Notes: generated from the sequence alone by a model not told the origin. Positions 1-7,908 are shown, counted from the first letter of the stretch. The stretch: DNA of 32,757 nt from Actinomycetes bacterium (GCA_021826315.1 JAKAZZ010000029.1:1-32757), one strand, 5' to 3'. Program-made: numbers and translations.

Positions 1-370
1 AAGTATTCGGGGTTAGTCCGGTAACCGTATAGCTAGTTGTGGTTGGCGATAACGTCGTCGGATTTACAGCTGCGGCTGACTCTTGGTTCGTTGAGGTACC
101 TTCATAGACGTTGTATCCACTGACAGTGGAACTTGCAGAACTACTCCAATTGAGGGTTACGGAAGTTGAGTTGTCTACAACTGGGGTTAACTGAACTGGT
201 GCTTGAGGAGGATTAGTAGTAGTAGGAGTAGCTGAAGCTGGCGTTATCCCTCCGGTAAAGAGTGGCAATATGCCAAGGCTAAGGATCGTAGCTGTGAGGA
301 TTGTAGTTAGTTTTACCAATCGATCTCTCATGGCAGATGAGATTCTTTTTCGGACAGAAAGCTGCGACAC
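1..370 (-). CDS. Secreted fibronectin type III domain protein, 5' part only
   Basis: The gene runs off the left edge, so only about 123 N-terminal residues are visible. I place the start at a GTG at position 370 because AGAAGGAG lies nine bases before it; an in-frame ATG at 331 lacks such a site. The N-terminus is a signal peptide: basic residues (RKR, RDR), then a hydrophobic stretch (LTTILTATILSLGILPLF) and a likely cleavage site after ASA. A Thr/Pro-rich spacer follows, then a fibronectin type III fold shown by VTLNWSSS, SGYNVYEGTS and TSYTVTGLTPNT, the typical B-, C- and F-strand signatures. The protein is therefore exported, and probably has more domains beyond the edge. Fn3 modules occur in many extracellular enzymes and adhesins, so the catalytic or binding role cannot be told from this fragment. 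Confidence 0.8.
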   Translation of the reverse strand, partial: MSQLSVRKRISSAMRDRLVKLTTILTATILSLGILPLFTGGITPASATPTTTNPPQAPVQLTPVVDNSTSVTLNWSSSASSTVSGYNVYEGTSTNQESAAAVNPTTLSPTTTSYTVTGLTPNT

Positions 371-379
371 CTTGTAATG

Positions 380-387
380 CTCCTTCT
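380..387 (-). promoter_or_regulatory. Ribosome binding site deciding a GTG start
   Basis: On the minus strand AGAAGGAG stands nine bases upstream of the GTG at 370. It is a near-perfect Shine-Dalgarno sequence and supports the GTG over the internal ATG at 331 as the start of the fibronectin-III protein. Confidence 0.6.
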
Positions 388-1146
388 CGTATTGGATGCT
401 GTCTATAGATCATCATCAATTACCAAACCCAAAGAGAGGTTGGCCCTTAATGGATGTACTAGTTGGTTTGAAAGTACCGTGTATCTTTTAGGTAATGCGA
501 CTTCTTTAGTATATCAACTGTAATTTTACGAATGCTAGTTTAGGGTAGAGATTTTTAATCAGTCGATTTGCAGAGGATAAATCTGAACTATAAAGGCGGC
601 GAAGTAGTGCAAGTAACATTTCTTTGTCGGTTTTCCATCTGGTACGGAGGCCATTAAAGCAGTGGATGGAGGCACTGGAATAAATTAGCCCTAGGAACGT
701 GCTCCAGACCCTATGGAATAGGACACTGCTTCGAAACCGCGCGCAATACACCTCGCCCTAATATCTAAGAGGGTGGCTTAGATGGGAGAATTAAATACAT
801 AAAAAGCACATGCGCAGATGCTTCAGCCTCGAAGTCAAAAGTAGTAAATGCACCTTCACTGGAGATAAAGGAGTCAGAGGAGGGATGCCAGCGCGGCTAC
901 CTTGATATTCATCTGGCGATGCTAAGTAGTTTTGCGATTTCCGAGGTTTATCGCAACTTCAGCGACCTAATTGCCGGCGTTTGACAATTCGTCCATATTC
1001 ATCGAGCTTTTCAATAACTTATTGTGTATTATCTTTTGCCCTTAGTGAAGGACTGCCATTCACATAATGGCCAGTGTTGTCATATCTAGGATGAAGATAT
1101 TTAAGATTCGCCACGCCAACCATAGAGATTGCCGTTTTAAAGAATA
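388..1146. other. Non-coding stretch without a recognisable gene
   Basis: About 760 bases hold no gene I can support. An 81-codon minus-strand open frame (506-751) has an odd composition and matches no family I recognise. A short hairpin (CCATT, loop CACAT, AATGG) with a bulge lies at 1053-1074. The stretch is the upstream region of the fibronectin-III gene plus the downstream region of the ccr-mce operon. It may hold decayed coding sequence, but I see no identifiable remnant. Confidence 0.5.
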
Positions 1147-1186
1147 AACCCCCACAACCACTCCCTATAGAGAAGTCGTGGAGGTT
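1147..1186 (-). terminator. Intrinsic terminator of the ccr-mce operon
   Basis: Read on the minus strand, AACCTCCACGAC can pair with GTTGTGGGGGTT over 12 bp (two G-U wobbles) across a 16-base loop. The sequence then continues TTATTCTTT. It lies 12 bases past the mce stop, the right place and direction for a Rho-independent terminator. Confidence 0.65.
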
Positions 1187-1198
1187 CCAACGGATCAA

Positions 1199-1612
1199 CT
1201 AGTGAGAAGTACTTCCCTCTTCAACGAGTTCTATAAGAGTACCGAATGCTTCCTTGGGATGGACAAAGGCTACGGTGGTTCCACGCGAACCGGGACGTGG
1301 CTTCTCATCGATGGTCGCATATCCCTTCGAGGCAACTGCCGCTAGAGCATCTGCACACGATGCCACTCGATAACCGACATGGTGAAGGCCCTCGCCTCGC
1401 TTTGCCAAGTACTTCGCTACCGGCGAATCTTCAGAGATTGGCGAGAGAAGCTGGATGTAGGAGTCTGCAACCTTGATAAGGGCTTCAGCTACTCCGTCGC
1501 TCTCAATTACCTCTTCGTGTTCAACGGTCGCACCGAAGACCTCTAGGTAGTAGCGCTTAGCCGCCTCTAGATCATTGACAGCTATTGCTACGTGGTCGAT
1601 TTCTGTAAACAT
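1199..1612 (-). CDS. mce: Methylmalonyl-CoA epimerase
   Basis: This 137-residue protein is a single vicinal-oxygen-chelate domain pair of the length typical of methylmalonyl-CoA epimerase, which interconverts the (2R) and (2S) forms of methylmalonyl-CoA through a metal-stabilised enolate. Visible signatures are DHVAIAV at the N-terminus (metal-ligand His7), GLHHVGYRV in the second half (metal-ligand His) and GTLIELVE near the C-terminus (metal-ligand Glu). The gene begins 11 bases after the stop of ccr on the same strand, so the two are almost certainly co-transcribed, and a terminator follows immediately. In the ethylmalonyl-CoA pathway this enzyme, or a dual-specificity version acting also on ethylmalonyl-CoA, works directly after crotonyl-CoA carboxylase/reductase; the context supports that role. 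Other VOC proteins share the fold, but the His-Glu pattern and the neighbour make this assignment firm. Confidence 0.92.
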   Translation of the reverse strand: MFTEIDHVAIAVNDLEAAKRYYLEVFGATVEHEEVIESDGVAEALIKVADSYIQLLSPISEDSPVAKYLAKRGEGLHHVGYRVASCADALAAVASKGYATIDEKPRPGSRGTTVAFVHPKEAFGTLIELVEEGSTSH

Positions 1613-1623
1613 AGAGGCCTCCG

Positions 1624-2958
1624 TTACCTTTTAAATCTGTTGATCTTGTCTTCGCCAACCTTGAGCCGAAAGTCGTTATTCGTAACTCCCTGACCCTCTT
1701 CGTCAGCTAAGCAAAGGACGCCGATCTTGCCTTCGTGCTGATTATGGTGGACCGAATAGCACGCTTCGCCTATCTCCTCTAGCGCGTACGACCTAGATAG
1801 AATCGGCTGAATCATACCCTTGTCGATGAGACGGTTGGCATCGTAGGCTTCACGGTAGTTGGCAAAATGGGAACTCTTGATGCTCTTTAGCTTCATCCAA
1901 AGGTGTCGATTGTCGTACTCGATCATGTAGCCACTGGTAGCGGCACAGGTCATGATCAGACCACCCTTCTTCGCGACATAGACCGAGGCGCCCATAGTCG
2001 ATCGACCGGGATGTTCAAAGACTATATCGGGATCTTCTCCCACTAAAGACCGAATATCCTTCCCGAATCGTCGCCACTCGGACTCATCCTGAGTGTGCTC
2101 ATCCTTCCAGAAGCGATAACCCTTCTCGCTGCGATCTATAACGGCCTCACACCCCATCTCCTGGAGCACCTTGACCTTATCTGGCGATGAGACTACGCCG
2201 ACGGGGATTCCACCGCCATTCAAAACGTATTGAACTGCGTAACCACCGATACCACCGGTAGCTCCCCAGATCAAAACGACGTCGCCCTGCTTCATGCCTG
2301 CCCCATTCTTCGAGACAAGCATTCGATAACTAGTGGAGTTACAGAGAGCATTTACGGCAGCCTCTTCCCAAGAGAGGTGACTTGGCTTTGGCATCAACTG
2401 ATTGGCTTTTACGACCGCCAAGTCCGCGAGGCCACCGAAGTTTGTCTCGAAGCCCCAGATTCGTTGATTGGAAGCGAGCATCGAATCGTTGTGCGCTGAA
2501 GGATCTTGGTCATCGACATAGTTGCAGTGGATCGTAACGCTGTCACCGGCCTTCCAGTTACGCACCGAAGAGCCAACTCTGATGATTACACCCGATGCAT
2601 CCGAGCCAAGAACGTGATAGTCCTGCGAGTGGCGCTGGTCCCACAGCGAGCCAGACTTACCCAAGCGATCTAAAAAGCCGAAAGTTGATACGGGCTCAAA
2701 GATAGAAGACCATACGGTATTGAAGTTGATCGACGATGCCATAACCGCTATCATCACTTCGTCAGGAGCAAGTTCAGGAGTTGGGACTTCACCAACTTTG
2801 AGACTCTTCCTCGGATCTTTGTCCTTGGTCGTCATATTCGCGAACATATCAGTATCTTCGCGGCGTAGATACGCCGCACGATAGGTCTTTGGGAGAGGGA
2901 TCGCCTCTAGAGCTTCGCCCGACGCCCCCGCCCTTATCGCATCAGCAAACTCTCTCAT
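1624..2958 (-). CDS. ccr: Crotonyl-CoA carboxylase/reductase
   Basis: A 444-residue medium-chain dehydrogenase/reductase of the length usual for crotonyl-CoA carboxylase/reductase, which uses NADPH to reduce and carboxylate crotonyl-CoA to ethylmalonyl-CoA. Residues 1-60 carry the family-specific N-terminus (PLPKTYRAAYLRR). The nucleotide-binding motif is WGATGGIGGYAVQYV near 231-245. The four residues known to form the CO2-binding pocket of the Kitasatospora enzyme (Asn81, Phe170, Glu171, His365) have visible counterparts: Asn80 in SINFNTVW, Phe170-Glu171 in WGFETNFGG and His364 in SSHFANYRE. This points to a true carboxylase rather than a plain enoyl reductase. The gene is first in an operon with mce and is divergent from an acetyl-CoA acetyltransferase; the region between has a CRP-type box. 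Together they suggest a working ethylmalonyl-CoA pathway for acetyl-CoA assimilation or extender-unit supply. Confidence 0.95.
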   Translation of the reverse strand: MREFADAIRAGASGEALEAIPLPKTYRAAYLRREDTDMFANMTTKDKDPRKSLKVGEVPTPELAPDEVMIAVMASSINFNTVWSSIFEPVSTFGFLDRLGKSGSLWDQRHSQDYHVLGSDASGVIIRVGSSVRNWKAGDSVTIHCNYVDDQDPSAHNDSMLASNQRIWGFETNFGGLADLAVVKANQLMPKPSHLSWEEAAVNALCNSTSYRMLVSKNGAGMKQGDVVLIWGATGGIGGYAVQYVLNGGGIPVGVVSSPDKVKVLQEMGCEAVIDRSEKGYRFWKDEHTQDESEWRRFGKDIRSLVGEDPDIVFEHPGRSTMGASVYVAKKGGLIMTCAATSGYMIEYDNRHLWMKLKSIKSSHFANYREAYDANRLIDKGMIQPILSRSYALEEIGEACYSVHHNQHEGKIGVLCLADEEGQGVTNNDFRLKVGEDKINRFKR

Positions 2959-3245
2959 CTAGTTAGTCCCTCCAAGTAAAACTAAGCGCAAAAGGATTCG
3001 AAGTTAAAAACGCAAAACACTGATGATGACTTTTTATCAGCAGATATTTTCGTTCTAAATCAACATACAGACTCGACTCACCCTAGAGTCGAAGATACAC
3101 TAACGAAAGTTACCGACTCATTGTGAATGTCGTCACACATGATCCATAGGCAATTTTTACTCTACTTTTTAGTTGAATCGTTATCATTATTAAAGATGAG
3201 CGATTTATCCCTAGATCGCCATGACATTTTTGTTTACGAGGAGTA
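2959..3245. promoter_or_regulatory. Divergent promoter region between ccr-mce and thiolase
   Basis: This 287-base AT-rich region must hold the promoters of both flanking operons. It contains a hairpin-forming inverted repeat at 3074-3091 (CGACTC, six-base spacer, GAGTCG), a second pair CTGAT/ATCAG at 3020-3040, and the perfect CRP-type box listed separately. No convincing -35/-10 pair could be fixed by eye. A clear ribosome site, GAGGAG, precedes the thiolase start. Confidence 0.55.
3122..3137. promoter_or_regulatory. CRP/FNR-family operator-like box (TGTGA-N6-TCACA)
   Basis: TGTGAATGTCGTCACA is a perfect match to the two half-sites of the classical CRP consensus with the correct six-base spacer. 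It is about 108 bases before the thiolase start and 163 before the ccr start. Actinobacterial CRP relatives (GlxR, mycobacterial Crp) bind very similar sequences. A second perfect box with the extended pattern TTGTGAAT-N4-TCACAC lies at 32103-32118. Confidence 0.55.
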
Positions 3246-4436
3246 ATGATGGCTGGTTCCTACCTAGTTGCGGGCGCGCGCACCCCGATCGGCAAGTTTC
3301 AAGGTGCGTTTTCGTCACTCTCAGGAGTTGATCTTGGTGGCTTCGCCATCAAAGAGGCCCTCGGCAGGGCAGGCGTCTCGGGCGAAGAGGTCGACTATGT
3401 CTTCATGGGTCAGGTTCTTCAGGCCGGCCAAGGACAGATCACCGCTCGTCAAGCAGGCGTAAAAGCAGGAATCCCGATGTCGATTCCAGCAACGACGATT
3501 AATAAGGTCTGCCTCTCTGGACTAAATGCCATCTACCTAGCCGACCTCATGATTCAAGCTGGCGAGGCCAGTATCGTCGTAGCTGGTGGAATGGAGTCGA
3601 TGACCAATGCGCCTTATGTCCTTCCGGGAGTCCGTAGCGGCCTCCGCATCGGCGACGCCAAGATCATCGACACCATGATGTACGACGGATTATTCTGCGC
3701 CTTCGACAACTGCGCAATGGGTCTTGGAACAGAGCGTTATGCCGCCAACTACCCCAAGATCACCCGAGGACGCCAAGACGAAATCTCGGCAGCCTCCCAT
3801 GAGCGCGCTGCCCGAGCCACAAAGGACGGCCTCTTCCAGGCAGAGATCGCCCCAGTCTCAATTCCACAGCGCAAGGGAGATGCAATAACGATCACTGAGG
3901 ATGAAGGGATCCGAGCCGAAACAACCATTGATAGCCTCGGCAAGCTGCGCCCTGCATTTACCCCAGAGGGAACTATTACGGCTGGCAATGCATCACAGAT
4001 CAGTGACGGCGCCTCCGCCCTTATCGTAATGTCTGAGGCAGAGGTCGAGCGTCGTGGGGTTACCCCCCTTGGCCAGATCGTCTCCTACGGTCAGGTATCT
4101 GGCCCAGACGCTTCACTCATTACCCAACCTTCACGGGCGATCATGCAGGCCCTCGCCAAGACGAAACTCAGCGTTAGCGACCTCTCGATCTTTGAAATCA
4201 ACGAAGCCTTTGCAGCAGTCGCAGCTGGCTCGATCGATGACCTTGGCATTAGCTCCGAGATCGTGAACGTCAACGGCGGCGCCATTGCCCTTGGCCACCC
4301 GATCGGTTCAAGTGGTGCTCGCCTAGCCCTCACCGCCCTCTACGAGCTTTCACGTCGTGGTGGCGGATACGCTGCTGCCGCCCTTTGTGGTGGTGGCGGA
4401 CAGGGAGACGCCATGATCATCAAGTCAATCTCTTAA
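3246..4436 (+). CDS. Acetyl-CoA C-acetyltransferase (thiolase)
   Basis: A 396-residue type II thiolase that condenses two acetyl-CoA to acetoacetyl-CoA, or the reverse. The nucleophile Cys89 lies in [12 protein letters not shown]; the second catalytic set is His351 in [16 protein letters not shown] and Cys381 in [13 protein letters not shown]. Length and motifs match biosynthetic acetoacetyl-CoA thiolases of the PhaA/AtoB group. Two adjacent ATG codons (3246, 3249) follow GAGGAG; the second has the better spacing, a difference of one residue. The gene diverges from ccr-mce, which fits a role at the entry of the ethylmalonyl-CoA pathway, supplying the precursor that becomes crotonyl-CoA. No hydroxybutyryl-CoA dehydrogenase or crotonase is in view, so polyhydroxybutyrate synthesis or degradation of ketoacids remain possible alternatives. 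Confidence 0.93.
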   Translation: MMAGSYLVAGARTPIGKFQGAFSSLSGVDLGGFAIKEALGRAGVSGEEVDYVFMGQVLQAGQGQITARQAGVKAGIPMSIPATTINKVCLSGLNAIYLADLMIQAGEASIVVAGGMESMTNAPYVLPGVRSGLRIGDAKIIDTMMYDGLFCAFDNCAMGLGTERYAANYPKITRGRQDEISAASHERAARATKDGLFQAEIAPVSIPQRKGDAITITEDEGIRAETTIDSLGKLRPAFTPEGTITAGNASQISDGASALIVMSEAEVERRGVTPLGQIVSYGQVSGPDASLITQPSRAIMQALAKTKLSVSDLSIFEINEAFAAVAAGSIDDLGISSEIVNVNGGAIALGHPIGSSGARLALTALYELSRRGGGYAAAALCGGGGQGDAMIIKSIS

Positions 4437-4475
4437 TCTGAATCTACAGCGACGATAGAGCGAGGCACTGTAAAT

Positions 4476-4501
4476 TACCATCTACTCACAAGTAGATGGT
4501 A
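4476..4501 (+). terminator. Perfect 11-bp hairpin after the thiolase
   Basis: TACCATCTACT, a CACA loop and AGTAGATGGTA form a perfect 11-bp stem-loop 39 bases after the thiolase stop. There is no T-run behind it, so it may be a terminator of the T-less actinobacterial kind or an RNA-stability element. It buries the ATG at 4496, an argument against that codon as the dnaX start. Confidence 0.5.
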
Positions 4502-4512
4502 CTGCCCGCAAG

Positions 4513-4518
4513 TAGAAT
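4513..4518 (+). promoter_or_regulatory. Candidate -10 element (TAGAAT) of dnaX
   Basis: TAGAAT ends seven bases before the GTG at 4526, so transcription would begin at or within a base of the start codon, giving a leaderless dnaX mRNA. No good -35 is visible. The same hexamer precedes three other genes in this window. Confidence 0.35.
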
Positions 4519-4525
4519 CGTTAGC

Positions 4526-6331
4526 GTGACCACAACTAACGACTACGCCTCTCTCTATCGTCGCTTTCGACCCCAACGCTTCAGTGAAGTCCTAGGTCAA
4601 GATCACGTAACCAACGCACTTAGAAACGCCGTGAAAAACGGTCGCGTCGGCCACGCATACCTCTTCTCGGGACCTAGAGGAACCGGTAAAACCTCGTCTG
4701 CTCGAATCCTAGCTAAAGCTCTCAACTGCACCAATCGAATCGACGGTGAGCCATGCTGTGAGTGTTCGTCCTGTATCGCAATCGCCGATGGCAGATCCAT
4801 GGACGTCATCGAAGTTGACGCCGCCTCAAATAGCGGTGTAGACGCAATCAAAAACCTCATCGCCTTAGCACCAGTTGGCACCATTGGCGAGTGGAAGGTC
4901 TACATCCTCGACGAAGTTCACATGCTGACGACCGCCGCCTCCAATGCGCTCCTAAAGACACTAGAAGAGCCGCCATCTCACGTCATCTTCGTCCTAGCAA
5001 CTACAGACCCCCAAAAGGTTCTCCCAACGATCGCATCGAGAACTCAATCCTTTGAATTTCGCCTCCTCGACTCCGATACCTTGGAGGAGTTGGTCGCAAG
5101 CGTCCTCTCCCGTGCCGAACTCGAGGTCGATACCGATGGGGTCGGTTACGTGGTAAAAAAGGGGCGCGGATCCGCTCGCGATACCCTCTCATTCCTCGAC
5201 CAAGTAGTTGCCCTCGGTTCGATCGACGACACAGCTAGAGGCATCGACGAGATCTTCTCCGCTTTTATCGAAGGCGATGCAGTAAAGGTTCTACAGGGGG
5301 TAGATCTCGCCTCAAAAAAGGGGCTCGAACCAGCGAGGATCGTAGCAGAGCTATCATCGATAGCGAGGGAGTCCTTTATTGAGTCCCTATCGCCAAGTTA
5401 TTCAAAGAATAATCTTCCGACTCGTCGAATCGTTCGGATCATCGAGACCCTCGGCGAAGCTTCAACAAAGTTTCGGGACAACTTAGATCCGCGCGGAATC
5501 CTCGAGGCGACGCTCATAAAGTTAGCCCTTCGCCCCAGCGGCCTCGAAAAAGAGGTTGAAGAGTTTGTTGTCGCAGAGGTAAACCGTGCCATCAACTACG
5601 TCATCAAGGAGTACCTTCCGCAACTAGGAGAGAGAGCTAGCGGTTCAGGAGGAGCAAGTCCGGTTGGCCCCAGTTCAGGTGGACCCAGTTCAGGTGGACC
5701 CACTCGCCCTTTCGACAACGGCCAAGGTGAACAGAGCGTACCGCAGAACACTGCCGCAAATATCGCCCAAGTCCGAGACAACCTACAAAACACTCCGATT
5801 CGAAAGCCACCGGAGCCATCTCTTTCAGGAAGACTCGGCACCGTCAACTCTTCATTAGGCTCACGGCTACAACAGGCGCCGGTCGAGCAAACCGAGATAC
5901 GACCTGCGCCTAAGGTTGAAGCTCCTAGCCCTGCTCCGACTCCTATCCAAAGCGCACGTCCCTACAGTGCGGGCATGATCCGAAGTGAATGGCGAGCAAT
6001 CGTAGCATCACTCAAGTTTCCCAAGTTTGAATTAACTATCCTCGAAGATGCCACGGTCACCGAAGCTGGGGAACGTCTAGAGGTAGCCTCTAGCAACTCT
6101 CTTCTAAAAGATCGTATCGAGGCAAAGTTGCCGGAGTTAACTGCCGAGATCAACCGAAGGTTCCCGAGTTGGAACGGTTACGTGGCGTTGGTTCAACTTG
6201 CCGATAAAAGTATTGAAGAAGATGACGACCCTGTCTATGAAGTTGGCGAAAAACTCGATCGAAGAGCCGTTCAGCGACAGATATTAAATGTTTTTCCAAA
6301 TGCTTCGTTTAGCGCGATTGAAAGGCCATAG
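4526..6331 (+). CDS. dnaX: DNA polymerase III subunit gamma/tau
   Basis: This is the clamp-loader ATPase of the replicative polymerase. Numbering from the longest frame (ATG at 4496), it has the N-terminal YRRFRPQRFSEVLGQ signature, Walker A GPRGTGKTS at 59-67, a zinc knuckle Cys78-Cys87-Cys90-Cys93 with the spacing of the E. coli protein, Walker B/DExH LDEVHML near 138-144, and the SRTQSFEFR sensor. A low-complexity Pro/Ser/Gly linker (roughly 380-495) joins a C-terminal tau-like domain of about 100 residues. I prefer the GTG at 4526 because the ATG lies inside a perfect hairpin and TAGAAT is spaced to start a leaderless message at the GTG; the choice changes only ten residues. recR follows ten bases downstream. 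Two in-frame A-AAA-AAG heptamers (5155-5161 and 5314-5320) are possible slippage sites. Confidence 0.95.
   Translation: MTTTNDYASLYRRFRPQRFSEVLGQDHVTNALRNAVKNGRVGHAYLFSGPRGTGKTSSARILAKALNCTNRIDGEPCCECSSCIAIADGRSMDVIEVDAASNSGVDAIKNLIALAPVGTIGEWKVYILDEVHMLTTAASNALLKTLEEPPSHVIFVLATTDPQKVLPTIASRTQSFEFRLLDSDTLEELVASVLSRAELEVDTDGVGYVVKKGRGSARDTLSFLDQVVALGSIDDTARGIDEIFSAFIEGDAVKVLQGVDLASKKGLEPARIVAELSSIARESFIESLSPSYSKNNLPTRRIVRIIETLGEASTKFRDNLDPRGILEATLIKLALRPSGLEKEVEEFVVAEVNRAINYVIKEYLPQLGERASGSGGASPVGPSSGGPSSGGPTRPFDNGQGEQSVPQNTAANIAQVRDNLQNTPIRKPPEPSLSGRLGTVNSSLGSRLQQAPVEQTEIRPAPKVEAPSPAPTPIQSARPYSAGMIRSEWRAIVASLKFPKFELTILEDATVTEAGERLEVASSNSLLKDRIEAKLPELTAEINRRFPSWNGYVALVQLADKSIEEDDDPVYEVGEKLDRRAVQRQILNVFPNASFSAIERP
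5669..5698 (+). repeat. dnaX: Tandem 15-bp repeat in the dnaX linker
   Basis: CCCAGTTCAGGTGGA occurs twice head-to-tail (5669-5683, 5684-5698) and encodes a repeated PSSGG unit in the flexible linker of the gamma/tau subunit. The identical codons indicate recent slippage expansion. Copy number may vary between strains. Confidence 0.85.
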
Positions 6332-6341
6332 GGGCTAACAG

Positions 6342-6941
6342 ATGGCGTTTACTAAGTCAATGCAGAGCCTCATCGACGAGTTCTCGAAACTACCGGGTAT
6401 CGGACCCAAGTCAGCCCAAAGAATCGCATTTCACCTCTTGAAGAGCGACGCACTCGATAGCGAAAGATTAGCGGGCGCAATTGTTGAGAGTCGAAGGGCA
6501 ACCAAGTGGTGCACTATTTGCTACGACCTTAGCGAAGAGGACACCTGCTCGATCTGCGCATCTGAACAACGAGATCGAGATGTAATCTGTGTGGTCGAAG
6601 AGCCTCGAGATGTAATAGCGATCGAGCGGACCCGGGAGTTCAACGGCCTCTACCACGTACTCCAAGGTGCCCTCAATCCAATCGAAGGGATCGGCCCCGA
6701 CAAGATACGGATAAAGGAGTTACTCGAGCGGCTGTCATCGTCTACGGTCAGTGAAGTGATCATCTGCACCAACCCCAATATCGAGGGTGAAGCTACCGCT
6801 ATGTTCATAGCTAGAACTCTCACCCCATTGGGGATAAAGGTCAGCAGATTAGCAAGTGGCGTCCCCGTTGGCGGTGATCTCGAATACGCGGATGAATTAA
6901 CTTTGGGGCGAGCCATTGAAGGGCGTCGCTCAATAAGTTAG
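6342..6941 (+). CDS. recR: Recombination protein RecR
   Basis: At 199 residues this is a full-length RecR, the ring-forming partner of RecF and RecO that loads RecA at single-stranded gaps. It shows the helix-hairpin-helix LPGIGPKSAQRIAF (17-30), a four-cysteine zinc finger (Cys57, Cys60, Cys69, Cys72), the Toprim domain starting at VVEEPRDVIAIE (about 83-94) with TNPNIEGEATAMFI, and the C-terminal SRLASGVPVGGDLEYADELTLGRAI signature. It begins ten bases after dnaX in the same operon. The nucleoid-associated gene ebfC (ybaB), which in many bacteria stands between the two, is absent here. Confidence 0.96.
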   Translation: MAFTKSMQSLIDEFSKLPGIGPKSAQRIAFHLLKSDALDSERLAGAIVESRRATKWCTICYDLSEEDTCSICASEQRDRDVICVVEEPRDVIAIERTREFNGLYHVLQGALNPIEGIGPDKIRIKELLERLSSSTVSEVIICTNPNIEGEATAMFIARTLTPLGIKVSRLASGVPVGGDLEYADELTLGRAIEGRRSIS

Positions 6942-6978
6942 CAACCAGCAAATTAGCTTTCGACGAGCTCTTGGCGCT

Positions 6979-7908
6979 TCAATGGTGGTGGTGAAGATCG
7001 CTAGTCCGTCCACCGCGCTCTAGCCACAGACCAAGGCCCGCTGCATTGGAGTGGATTCCATTCAGGGTGTCGAAACGCTCGATAGCTTCCGCACTCACCG
7101 ACGCATCTGCTTCGCCGAATTGGCTATAGAGGGCATCTTCAATGGAACGCCCCTCCGAAAAGGCACTCTCGGCGATACTCGCCCAAGTGATCAACGACTC
7201 TTTTGCCTCGTCGAGGAGTTCATCGGAGTTATCAAAGATTCCATAGTGAGCAAATCCCAGCTTGACTGGTCGCCTACTTCTAAACTTTTCTAACGAATTG
7301 ATCGCTGCTGCCAGATCAAAGTCAGCAGGCGGAGTTGCTGGTCGAAGCATTCGAACCTCTGGCAAAAGGACCCCAGCGGCATCCCCAGTAAAGACGATCC
7401 CCGATTGAGAATCAAAGAAACCAAGGTGATGCTTCGCATGGCCTGGAGAGTCGATCACCTCGAGCGACCTAGAAGGTCCAATCTCAATCTTGCCTCCATC
7501 TTCAACCACTACTATCCTCGCGGCATCGGTTGGCGCGAGCCTTCCGTATAGCGAATCGAGCTTTTCTCCATAGACCATCTCGGCACTTGCAACGAGACGT
7601 GCGGGATCGGCTAGGTGGCGGGCTCCGCGAGAGTGGACGAAGACCTTGGCCTTAGGGAAGGCAGCCGCTATGTCGCCAACGCCACCGGCGTGATCGAGGT
7701 GAATATGGGTGAGGGCAATTCCGTAGAGGTCGTCAGGGCCAATTCCGAGCCCCTCAAGTTCACTCATCACGGTCTCTACCGAGCTTTGAGAACCTACCTC
7801 AATTAGAACGGGCTTGTCTCCAGTGATGAGATAACCCGAGGTGATATGCTCCCAACCACCCAACTTGGTATCGATCTCCAATACTCCATCGCTAACAATT
7901 CGACTCAT
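6979..7908 (-). CDS. Metallo-beta-lactamase-fold hydrolase
   Basis: A 309-residue MBL-fold protein with the motif HIHLDHAGG (His68, His70, Asp72, His73), then DSPGHAKHHLGF, FTGDAAGVLLP (bridging Asp) and GFAHYG, a complete two-metal ligand set. The C-terminal third (LAAAINSLEKFRSRR onward, DAKESLITWASIAESA) is helical and resembles the extra region of MBL proteins annotated as hydrolase or glyoxalase II-like. The substrate cannot be told; thioesters, lactones and phosphodiesters are all possible. It is convergent with recR and divergent from the phosphodiester glycosidase gene. No signal peptide is seen, so it is probably cytoplasmic. The chain ends in a natural run of four histidines (SDLHHHH), unusual but in frame and just before the stop. 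Confidence 0.85.
   Translation of the reverse strand: MSRIVSDGVLEIDTKLGGWEHITSGYLITGDKPVLIEVGSQSSVETVMSELEGLGIGPDDLYGIALTHIHLDHAGGVGDIAAAFPKAKVFVHSRGARHLADPARLVASAEMVYGEKLDSLYGRLAPTDAARIVVVEDGGKIEIGPSRSLEVIDSPGHAKHHLGFFDSQSGIVFTGDAAGVLLPEVRMLRPATPPADFDLAAAINSLEKFRSRRPVKLGFAHYGIFDNSDELLDEAKESLITWASIAESAFSEGRSIEDALYSQFGEADASVSAEAIERFDTLNGIHSNAAGLGLWLERGGRTSDLHHHH

Noticed and set aside
506-751. 81-codon minus-strand open frame in the left non-coding stretch
   Set aside because: No recognisable family, no ribosome site, and unusual composition; treated as chance or old debris.
1053-1074. CCATT/AATGG hairpin as a terminator
   Set aside because: Short stem with a bulge, no T-run, and the better terminator at 1147-1186 already serves the operon.
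4496-4525. ATG at 4496 as the dnaX start
   Set aside because: It lies in a perfect 11-bp hairpin and adds ten unconserved residues; the GTG at 4526 fits the TAGAAT spacing better.
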